A stretch of DNA of 64,000 nucleotides from Verrucomicrobiota bacterium (GTDB lineage Bacteria; Verrucomicrobiota; Kiritimatiellia; CAIVKH01): assembly GCA_024233345.1 (NCBI GenBank), contig JACKPT010000006.1, positions 62,001 to 126,000 on the forward strand. Reading direction: 5' to 3'. The position numbers and the translations under genes were made by a program. Shown here one piece after another: positions 9,231 to 17,500 of the stretch. The notes beneath the pieces were generated by a model. That model was not told the origin of the DNA. It was given only the letters and a program-made list of their open reading frames with translations, and did not search any database. Every line of letters starts with the position of its first letter. Within the stretch, counting starts at the first letter, position 1.

Positions 9231-10211
9231 TCACCGGTCCGCATAGCCGTTCGGATGGGCCTGGTGCCAGCGCCAGGCACTGGTCATGATGTCGCGCAGG
9301 GCGGGATACCGGGGCTGCCATCCAAGCTCGCGCCGAATCTTGTCGCTGCCCCCGACAAGGGTTGCGGGGTCACCGGCACGACGGGGTGCGACTTCGGCCG
9401 GAATGGAATGTCCGGTAATCTCGCGCGCGGTTTCGATCACCTGTTTCACCGAATACCCGGCCCCGTTGCCGAGATTGTAGGTACAGTTGCCCTTATCGAG
9501 AGCGCCCAGGGCAAGAATGTGAGCCTGGGCAAGGTCCACGATATGGATGTAATCGCGAACGCATGTGCCGTCGATGGTATCGTAATCGTCGCCGAACATC
9601 TTCACCTTGTCCCGCTGGCCCAGCGCCACCTGAAGCACGATGGGGATCAGGTGAAGCTCCGGATCATGGTCCTCGCCGCGCTCTTCAGAGGCACCGGCGG
9701 CATTGAAATACCGCAGGCAGGCGTAGCGCATGCCGTAGATCGTCGAGAACCAGTGCAGCATGCGCTCGATGAAGTATTTTGACTCTCCATAGGGACTTCC
9801 GGGGATGATTCGCTCATCCTCGGTGATGGGAATCCGCTCGGGCCGGTCAAACAGGTTGGCGGTGGATGAAAGGATGAACTTGCCGATGCCGCGTTCGGCC
9901 ATGGCCCGGAGCAGGTTCAGGCCGTTGGCAACGTTGTCCCCGAGATACAGGCATGGGTCCTGCATGGATTCGCCGACGAGGGACTTGGCGGCGAAGTGCA
10001 TCACCGCATCGGGCTTGTGTTCGTCGAGCACCTGCCCGATGAACGTCTGGTCCGCGAGATCGCCGACCTCGAGTTGGGCATCCGGATGTACAGCGGCCCG
10101 GTGGCCCAATGACAGGTTGTCGAGCACCACCACGGAAGCCCCGGTCTTGATCAGTTCCTCCACGGCCACGCTGCCGATGTAGCCGGCGCCTCCGGTGACG
10201 AGAATTTTCAT
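9231..10211 (-). CDS. galE: UDP-glucose 4-epimerase
   Basis: Interconverts UDP-galactose and UDP-glucose with bound NAD, closing the GalT cycle. It has 326 residues and is an extended short-chain dehydrogenase. The Rossmann signature GGAGYIG is at 7-13, the SST catalytic serine/threonine at 115-117, and the YxxxK pair at Tyr141/Lys145. NAGG-type substrate contacts appear in RYFNAAGAS. It starts 4 bases after the galT stop. The gene is complete and typical. Confidence 0.95.
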   Translation of the reverse strand: MKILVTGGAGYIGSVAVEELIKTGASVVVLDNLSLGHRAAVHPDAQLEVGDLADQTFIGQVLDEHKPDAVMHFAAKSLVGESMQDPCLYLGDNVANGLNLLRAMAERGIGKFILSSTANLFDRPERIPITEDERIIPGSPYGESKYFIERMLHWFSTIYGMRYACLRYFNAAGASEERGEDHDPELHLIPIVLQVALGQRDKVKMFGDDYDTIDGTCVRDYIHIVDLAQAHILALGALDKGNCTYNLGNGAGYSVKQVIETAREITGHSIPAEVAPRRAGDPATLVGGSDKIRRELGWQPRYPALRDIMTSAWRWHQAHPNGYADR

Positions 10212-10215
10212 GCGG

Positions 10216-11265
10216 TCATCCCCTCTCTTTGTAGTGAATATCGGACACCCCGCGCAGGCGTTCGGCGGCCTGTTCCGCAGTCAGATCGCGTTGGGCCTCC
10301 GCCAGCATTTCGTAGCCGACCATGAACTTCTTCACCGTGGCCGAGCGGAGCAGCGGCGGAAAGGCGTGGGCGTGCAGTTGCCAGTGTTGCGCGTCGGCAT
10401 CGGCGGTTCCCCCGGTGGGCGCGCCATGCCAGCCCATCGAGTAGGGAAACGAGCATTCGAACAGGTTGTCGTACCGGGTCAGAAGACGCTTCAGGATGTC
10501 CGCCTGAGCGTTTCGCTCATCGTTAGTCAGGTCGGGCAATCGCAGCACATGCCGCCGGGGCAGGAGCAGGGTCTCGAAGGGCCAAACCGCCCAGAAGGGG
10601 ACCAGCGCGACCCAGTGTTCGTTCTGCTCGACGATTCGTTCTTTCCGCTCCAGCTCCATGGCGAGGTAATCCAGCAGCAGCACCGACCCGTGCGCGTCAT
10701 GATAGGCCTTCTGCGCGGCCTCTTCCTTGGCCGGTTCATTAGGCAGGGAGTCGGTGGCCCAGATCTGCCCGTGCGGATGCGGGTTCGAGCACCCCATGAC
10801 CGATCCCTTGTTCTCAAACACCTGCACCCACCGGTGGGTTTTGCCCAGCTCCGTGGTTTCCTCCGCCCATACATCGATGACGGCCCGGATGGAATCGACC
10901 GGCATTTCCGGCAAGGTCAGGTTGTGCTTGGGGGAAAAGCAGATCACCCGGCACGTGCCCTTCACGCCTTCCGCCCGAAACAGGTCGTTGCCCTCGAATC
11001 CAAGCGCACTCCCGTCGGGCAAAACCGCGGCGTAATCGTTGGTGAAGACAAACGGGGCGGTATAGTCGGGATTGGAAGCCCCGCCCGCCCGGGTATTACC
11101 CGGACACAGGTAGCACCCAGGATCGTATTCCGGGCGTTCGTCACCCGCGCTTTTTTCCTGCTGCCCCTGCCATGGGCGCTGGGTCCGGTGGGGCGACACA
11201 AGGATCCAGTCGCCGGTCAGGGCGTTGTACCGGCGGTGGGGTTGATTCAGGTTCTGTGTATTCAT
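10216..11265 (-). CDS. galT: Galactose-1-phosphate uridylyltransferase
   Basis: Exchanges UMP between UDP-glucose and galactose 1-phosphate, giving UDP-galactose and glucose 1-phosphate. It has 349 residues, is cytoplasmic and belongs to the HIT-like superfamily. The active site is SNPHPHGQIW with nucleophile His165 (equivalent to His166 of E. coli GalT). The CYLCPGN motif at 51-57 supplies the Cys pair of the metal site. The longest reading frame starts further upstream inside the preceding sulfatase. An AGGAAGG ribosome site at the right distance supports the ATG at 11265, not the ATG two codons before it. Its substrate would be produced both by GalK and directly by the GH112 phosphorylase encoded at 23600-25789. 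Confidence 0.95.
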   Translation of the reverse strand: MNTQNLNQPHRRYNALTGDWILVSPHRTQRPWQGQQEKSAGDERPEYDPGCYLCPGNTRAGGASNPDYTAPFVFTNDYAAVLPDGSALGFEGNDLFRAEGVKGTCRVICFSPKHNLTLPEMPVDSIRAVIDVWAEETTELGKTHRWVQVFENKGSVMGCSNPHPHGQIWATDSLPNEPAKEEAAQKAYHDAHGSVLLLDYLAMELERKERIVEQNEHWVALVPFWAVWPFETLLLPRRHVLRLPDLTNDERNAQADILKRLLTRYDNLFECSFPYSMGWHGAPTGGTADADAQHWQLHAHAFPPLLRSATVKKFMVGYEMLAEAQRDLTAEQAAERLRGVSDIHYKERG

Positions 11266-11284
11266 TCCCATCCTTCCTAACAGG

Positions 11285-12616
11285 TTACTTTCCCACCGTC
11301 CATGCGGTATCCCAGAGGGGTTCGGCATTCGCAGCCTGCCATTCAGCAATGCTTTGCTTCATCGCTTGTACACGTTCAGGATACTGCTCGCTCAGGTCGT
11401 GCATTTCTGAAATGTCATCCTTCAGGTTGAAAAGCATGGCCTTGGAGGGCGTCTGTAGGAGTTTCCAGTCCCCATCGATCGCTGCGAAGTCCCGGAACCG
11501 ATTCCAGAACAGCTTCTGATGGGGCGCGCCTTCCTGCTCTCCCTTCACATACGGTATGAGGTTGGCGCCGTTGCACTCCTGGTTCGCGGGCAACTCCGCC
11601 CCGGCAACCGCAACCGCGGTCGGCATGATGTCGAGGCTGATGACCGGCTTGTCATACACCGCGCCCTCGGGAAGCACGCCTTTGTATTGCATCATGAAGG
11701 CCACCCGGTCTCCGCCTTCAAACTCCGTCCCCTTGGCCCCGCGCAGCGGCCAGTTGTTGGACCCATTCTGTGCCGTTGGCCCGCCGTTGTCGTTGAGGAA
11801 AATAACCAGGGTGTTCTTTTCGAGGCCGGTTTCCCGCAGCATGTCGAGGATACGTCCGACTTCCCGGTCAAGGCTCAGCATCATCCCCGCCAATTTCCGG
11901 CGTTTCTCCCCCTTGATCTCAGGAAATTGCGCCTCGTCTTCAGGTTTTGGCTCCATCGGAGCGTGGGGGGCGGTGTATGAAAGGTACAAAAAGAAGGGCT
12001 TGTCGCTCTCCTCCGTCATGAAACGAAGGGCTTCTTCGGTCAGGAATTCCGTGAGGTATCCGCTAGCCTCGATGTAGTCGGCATTGCGCATCATCCGCTG
12101 GGCCTCATTTCGCACCGGACTATCCAGGAAATACGAGCGGGCACCCCCGAGCATGCCGCAGAAATAGTCGAACCCCCGTTGATTCGGGTGAAACTGGCGG
12201 GCCTCGCCCAGATGCCATTTACCGATGACCGCAGTTCGATAGCCCGCATTCCTGAGCTGGTCGGCGATGGTGCGTTGATGAATCTCCAACCCCATACGGT
12301 CCGGATCGTTGCTTGGCACCGCCCCCATTTCGGGAATATTCCTTTGGTGGCCGAACCGCTGCTGATACCGCCCGGTGAGCAGGCCGGCCCGGGAGGGACT
12401 GCACACCGACGCCGATACGTAGCCCTGCGTGAAGCGAACACCATTCTCGGCAAGCCGGTCAATGTTTGGGGTCTTCAGTCCCCGATCGCTGTAGCAGGAG
12501 AAGTCTGCATACCCGGCGTCATCGCTGAGAATCAGCAGGATATTCGGTTGGGTGGTTTCGCCTCCCGCCACCCAAGGGGCGAGGAGCCAGAGGATTCCCA
12601 TCAGTATTCGTTTCAT
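11285..12616 (-). CDS. Secreted type I sulfatase
   Basis: A 443-residue S1-family sulfatase that hydrolyses sulfate esters, exported by the signal peptide at 1-20. Metal-binding Asp pair SDDAGYAD (31-38) and the sulfatase signature CSPSRAGLLTG are present. Cys72 would be converted to formylglycine by a maturase not encoded in this window. GKWHLG and a C-terminal FNLKDDISEMHDLSEQYPE segment are typical of S1 enzymes. AAGGAG lies well placed before the ATG at 12616. It follows another sulfatase by 34 bases and precedes galT by 19, so desulfation and galactose catabolism are transcribed together. The S1 subfamily and sulfate position cannot be assigned by eye. Confidence 0.9.
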   Translation of the reverse strand: MKRILMGILWLLAPWVAGGETTQPNILLILSDDAGYADFSCYSDRGLKTPNIDRLAENGVRFTQGYVSASVCSPSRAGLLTGRYQQRFGHQRNIPEMGAVPSNDPDRMGLEIHQRTIADQLRNAGYRTAVIGKWHLGEARQFHPNQRGFDYFCGMLGGARSYFLDSPVRNEAQRMMRNADYIEASGYLTEFLTEEALRFMTEESDKPFFLYLSYTAPHAPMEPKPEDEAQFPEIKGEKRRKLAGMMLSLDREVGRILDMLRETGLEKNTLVIFLNDNGGPTAQNGSNNWPLRGAKGTEFEGGDRVAFMMQYKGVLPEGAVYDKPVISLDIMPTAVAVAGAELPANQECNGANLIPYVKGEQEGAPHQKLFWNRFRDFAAIDGDWKLLQTPSKAMLFNLKDDISEMHDLSEQYPERVQAMKQSIAEWQAANAEPLWDTAWTVGK

Positions 12617-12650
12617 CGCTTTCTCCTTCGGGTTTTCTGCCCGGTACGTG

Positions 12651-14294
12651 TCATGCATCCTGCCGGGCCAGGCCTATCATGCCTTCCATTTTCTTTCTCA
12701 GTTCATCCTTCACATCATCAAACCGGGGCTCGGTGGCCAGGTTGGTCCACTCATTCGGGTCGGTATCGTGGTCGTAGAGTTCCTCGCTGCCGTTGTTGTA
12801 ACGGATGTACCGCCATCGTGCGGTGCGGAGCGACCAGTGATGATCAGCAGGATCGCTGCCGGGTCCGCCGCTGACCACCGACAACGCTCCCTCCGGCCCA
12901 TCCCAGGTCCCCTGTTCGGGATCTGCGAGAAACGGACGCAGGCTGTAGCCGTCCAGAGGCGCACCCTGACCGTTGATCCAGGTGTCGCTCTCAAGTCCGC
13001 ACAGGTCCACCAGGGTGGGATAAAGGTCGATGAGCGAGACCGGGTGGGCAACGGTGGTTCCGGGTTTTGAGACCCCGGGGGCAGGGATGATCAGGGGTAC
13101 ACGTGTGCTTTCCTCCCACAGGGTATTCTTGAAGAGCCAGTCCTTCTCGCCCATGTTCCACCCGTGATCACTGGTCACCACGACAATCGTGTTGTCCCGG
13201 AACGGGCTGCGATCCACCGCATCGATGACCCGGCCGATGCAGTCATCGACCGCGGCGATGCATGCGAGATAGGCCTGGGTGAAGGCCTTCAGTCCATCCT
13301 CGATCGTCGGATAGGATTCCCCGAGCAAGCGGTAATAACGCAGCCCCTTGGTCTCCACGGGGTCGGATACATCTTTCAGATGGGTGTCTTCCGCATCGTT
13401 CGCCATGCGTACCGGAAGCGACAAGGTCTCCAGTGGGAAGCGGTCGAAATAGGTCTTCGGTGCGTGGAGGGGGGTATGGGGACGGATAAATCCGACCGCG
13501 AGCAAGAACGGCTGCCGGTCGCCGGATTGTTCCATGGTCTTCAGAACGTGTTCGGCCCATGCGGCATTCTGTTCGTCGGGGGTCTGTGAGCGTTCGGTCT
13601 CCGAGGTGTAGTGAAACGGCTTGGGTGACTGTCCCTTGGGGACCCATCCACCGTACACCCAGCCAGCCAGGGGCACGCCGCTGTCATGGTACGGAATATC
13701 GGAAAGGGGTCCAAACGAGCCATCGACCCGGCCAATGCCGGCAAACGGCATGGGCACCGAGGGGTGGGCGGTCTGTTGCTTCCCGTCGTAGGCGAACGGC
13801 CCGTAATCGGCGCCACGGGCAAAGCTGGTCCATGCCCTGGATTTCCGCGCCGCGGGCAGCTCGTGATGCATGAGCTTTCCGCTGCCAAAGGTGCGGTATC
13901 CGTTTTCCTTGAAATATTCCATTAGGGACTTGCAGTTCCGCAGCACCGGTTGCTCGTACCATTTTGTCCAGCCGTAGTTACCCGAGGTACGGGGATGAAT
14001 GCCGGTCAGGAAACTCGCACGGGAGGGCGCACACACTGGAATACTGCAATACGCCCCTTCAAAGGATACCGCGGTTGCGGCGAGGCGTTTCAGGTGAGGG
14101 GTCTGTGCCTGCGGATGCCCCCCCAGCCCGGTCACGAAATCATTGAGGTCATCGCAGACCAGGAGCACCACGTTGGGCCGGGAGGCTGGCGATTCAGCCT
14201 TCGCAACCGGGCAGAAAGCCAGGCAGGCACCCAGAATAAGCGCAAGGATCGCTCCGCCCGATACCCTTTCCGACCAGCTTTTTGTCGACAACAT
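12651..14294 (-). CDS. Secreted sulfatase, iduronate-2-sulfatase/choline-sulfatase-like
   Basis: A 547-residue S1 sulfatase with a signal peptide (about 1-33). Landmarks are VCDDLNDF (metal Asp pair), CAPSRASFLTG with formylglycine precursor Cys88, FGSGKLMH, a VGFIRPHTPLHAP segment and VVVTSDHGWNMGEK. The VCDDLND and VGFxRPHxP patterns are characteristic of the iduronate-2-sulfatase-like group (S1_7), whose bacterial members act on various sulfated polysaccharides. It is the first gene of the minus-strand Leloir operon and its start faces the fusion gene across a 236-bp divergent promoter region. No lipobox is seen, so it is probably periplasmic or secreted. Confidence 0.9.
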   Translation of the reverse strand: MLSTKSWSERVSGGAILALILGACLAFCPVAKAESPASRPNVVLLVCDDLNDFVTGLGGHPQAQTPHLKRLAATAVSFEGAYCSIPVCAPSRASFLTGIHPRTSGNYGWTKWYEQPVLRNCKSLMEYFKENGYRTFGSGKLMHHELPAARKSRAWTSFARGADYGPFAYDGKQQTAHPSVPMPFAGIGRVDGSFGPLSDIPYHDSGVPLAGWVYGGWVPKGQSPKPFHYTSETERSQTPDEQNAAWAEHVLKTMEQSGDRQPFLLAVGFIRPHTPLHAPKTYFDRFPLETLSLPVRMANDAEDTHLKDVSDPVETKGLRYYRLLGESYPTIEDGLKAFTQAYLACIAAVDDCIGRVIDAVDRSPFRDNTIVVVTSDHGWNMGEKDWLFKNTLWEESTRVPLIIPAPGVSKPGTTVAHPVSLIDLYPTLVDLCGLESDTWINGQGAPLDGYSLRPFLADPEQGTWDGPEGALSVVSGGPGSDPADHHWSLRTARWRYIRYNNGSEELYDHDTDPNEWTNLATEPRFDDVKDELRKKMEGMIGLARQDA

Positions 14295-14414
14295 GCCCTG
14301 TTTTTCCTTCTTCGCTCCACGCTACCGGCCCGGTCGGGTGAAGCCGGATCCCGGATTTGCTTCCTGGACGCCGGGGTCTGTGCCGCCCCTACACCCGAAC
14401 ACTGAGGGCGATTG

Positions 14415-14460
14415 TTGGAAAAATAATTCTTGCATGCAAGTATAATTTTTTGTGTATTAT
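14415..14460. promoter_or_regulatory. Divergent promoter region with a 12-bp perfect palindrome
   Basis: CTTGCATGCAAG (14429-14440) is its own reverse complement and is followed immediately by a consensus -10 hexamer TATAAT (14441-14446). A-T-rich flanks continue the dyad partly. It lies about 85 bases before the fusion gene start and 135 bases before the divergent sulfatase start, so it could control both arms. The 16-mer from 14430 matches the one upstream of the AraC/XylR gene (45958-45973) at 12 of 16 positions. Operator function is inference. Confidence 0.5.
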
Positions 14461-14530
14461 CGCGTATCGTTTGACGGGTGGTCCGCCGGGCGATGCGGCG
14501 GGGATGCCCACGCGGCAGAGAGGAATGAGC

Positions 14531-17500
14531 ATGGCGATGAAATCGATGATGCGCGCGGTGTTGGCCACTTGGTTTGGACTGCAGCTTTCCGTGGTGGCCG
14601 GGGAAAAACCCAACATCGTGGTCATCTACGCCGATGACATTGGCTACGGGGATTTCGGCTGTTATGGTGGCACGGGTGCAGCAACCCCGCAGGTGGACCG
14701 GCTGGCGGAGGCGGGCCGCCGGTTTCTTTCCGCGTATGCGACCACCGCGACCTGCACCCCGTCGCGATACTCGTTGCTGACCGGCTCCTACGCATTCCGG
14801 GAACGCGATGTGGAGATTCTTCCCGGCAATGCACCGTTGATCATCGATCCATCCCGGCCCACCCTCGCGTCGTTTCTTCGCGATCAGGGGTACGCCACCG
14901 CCCTCGTGGGCAAGTGGCATCTCGGCCTCGGAAAAGCAGGCACCCCGCTGGACTGGAACCAAGAGATCGCCCCCGGCCCGCGGGAGTTGGGTTTCGACTA
15001 TGCTTTCCACATGGCCGCCACCGCCGACCGGGTTCCATCCGTTTACATAGAGAATGGCCGGGTGGTGGGTCTCAATCCCGACGATCCCCTTCGGGTCAGC
15101 TACGAGGAACCGTTCGGGAACGAGCCAACCGGGATTTCCCACCCCGAATTGCTGCGCTGGCCCGCAGATGAACAGCATGCTGGAACGATCATCAATGGAA
15201 TCAGCCGGATCGGCTTCATGAGCGGTGGGCATGCCGCGCGGTTCCGGGATGAAGATATGCTGGATACCTACATCGGGAAAGCCGTTGCATTTATCGAGCA
15301 GAACCAGGAACGCCCCTTTTTCCTGTACCTGGCACTGAGCGAAAATCACGTGCCGCGGGCAGTGCATGAGCGATTTCAGGGGACATCCGGTCTGGGCCCC
15401 CGCGGAGATGCCTTGGTCGCTTTCGACTGGGCCGTAGGACACATGGTCGAGGTCCTGAAAGCGCAGGGGGTTTACGAAGACACCCTCCTGATTGTCAGCT
15501 CCGACAACGGTCCGGTGCTGTTTGACGGGTATCTCGACGAGGCCATTACACGGAACGGAGACCATAAGCCAGCCGGCCCCTATCGCGGTGGCAAATACAG
15601 CCGATGGGAGGGTGGAACAAGGGTGCCATTCATCGTCTCGTGGCCGGGACGGGTCCGTTCCGGGGTGTCCGAAGCCACGGTCAGCCAGGTAGACCTGTTC
15701 GCATCGTTCGCGGCCCTGATCGGAGTCCCCCTACCACCCGGCGCGGCCCCCGACAGCCGCGACCTTCTGCCTGCTCTGTTGGGCGAATCGGACCACGGAC
15801 GTGAGTATGTGATCGAGGAAGCTTGGAAGCAGATCGCTATCCGCAAGGGAGACTGGAAGTACCTGCCTCCCGGCACGGTATCGGATCGCGGCGGCATAGG
15901 TGAATGGCATTACACCAAAATCGAAGAACCTGGGTTTCTGTTCAATCTCGAAGAGGATCCCGGGGAGACGGTCAATGTAGCAGCACAACACCCGGAGATG
16001 GTGGCCGAGCTTCGGGCCGCCCTAGAACAGGAACGTGCCGCCACCCCCACACCGCAATCCCAGGATGAGGCCGCCATGACCGTAGACAAATGGCTGGCGC
16101 CGGTACGCGCCATCTCCGACATCACCTGCACCCCACCAAAGGACATTCAATTTTCCCGCATCGATCAGGATGTGTTCCGGTTAACCGGCGCCATGCCAAA
16201 CCGCCAGACCACGGTGATCCTCCGGCCGAAGGTCGGGGCCTGGGATCTCTCGGATGTCAGCTATCTGCGGGTGGATCTCGTCAACCAGGGTCCCGGGCTG
16301 GTGTGGATTCGCGGCCGGCTCGACAATCCCGGTGCGCAGGACTGGTGGAACAGTACCGCGTCCGAGGCATTTCTCCTTCCGGGTGAAACCGGAACCCTTG
16401 GGTTCGCCTATGCCCGCGCACCCAACCTCAACGATGCCCCATCCATCTTCGACCGCCAGAGCGCCAAGCCAAACGGCCATCGCACCCACTGGAAAGCCTT
16501 CGACCCCGCCCATGTGGTCGCCTGCCGGTTGGTTATCCAGTCCACCTCGCCGGAGCTGTCGCTGGACCGGATCGCCATCCGGGCCGGGCAACCCTATGGC
16601 GCGGAGGCGAACAAAGAACTGCTCGAGTTGCCCTATCTCGACCGGTTCGGACAGGTTCGCAAGCTCGACTGGCCGGGCAAACTGCACGAAGAAGGGGAGT
16701 TGCGACGGCGCGACGACCAGGAGCGGGCGGCGGAAGCAAACGACCTTGGACCCCGGTCCTTCAACCGGTACGGCGGGTGGGCGGACGGACCCCGGTTGGA
16801 AGCGACCGGTTTTTTCCGCACCGAGAAGGTGGACGGCAAATGGTGGTTGGTCGATCCCGAGGGCCGGTTGTTCTTCTCCCACGGTATGAACAGCATCGGC
16901 TTCGACCAGAGCACGCCGGTGGAGGGCCGCGAGGCTCTTTTTGCATGGCTGCCCCAATCGGATGACCCGCTGTATTCTGATGTACTCCGGAAAGGCCGGG
17001 CCTTTTTTCTCGCCGGGAACCTTGCCAGGACCTTCGGCGCGGATTGGCAGGCCCCTGCCCGGGACCGAGTACACCGGCGTTTGCGCGAGTGGGGCATGAA
17101 TAGCCTCGGTGCATGGTCGGACAAGGGCCTGGTCACCGATAAGCGCACGCCTTACACGGCCATCCTACACGCCGGAGGCGACTGGTCCCCCCTCGGTCAC
17201 GGCATTTCGGATCCCTTCGAGCAAAACTTCAAGCAAAGGCTGGTCGAGGGTCTCGGCAAAATCATGCCCGAGGGTTCCGACCGATGGTGCGTAGGCGTGT
17301 TCATCGACAACGAGATCGACTGGACCGAGAAATTCGTCCACACCACGTTCACCCGTCCTGCCAACCAACCCGCGCGGCTCGCCTGCCTCGACTGGTTGAA
17401 GGACCGATACGGGGCCGTCGAGAAATTGAATACCGCGTGGAAGACGACATTTGATGCCTGGGAGTCGATCGGTGCGCTTCCCGACGATGAAACCGAGGCG

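Noticed and set aside
14132..15565. A 477-codon minus-strand open frame across the sulfatase/fusion promoter and the start of the fusion gene
   Set aside because: It is antisense to clear sulfatase coding sequence, has no ribosome site and a composition (Arg/Pro/Gly-rich, no domain) typical of shadow frames in GC-rich DNA.
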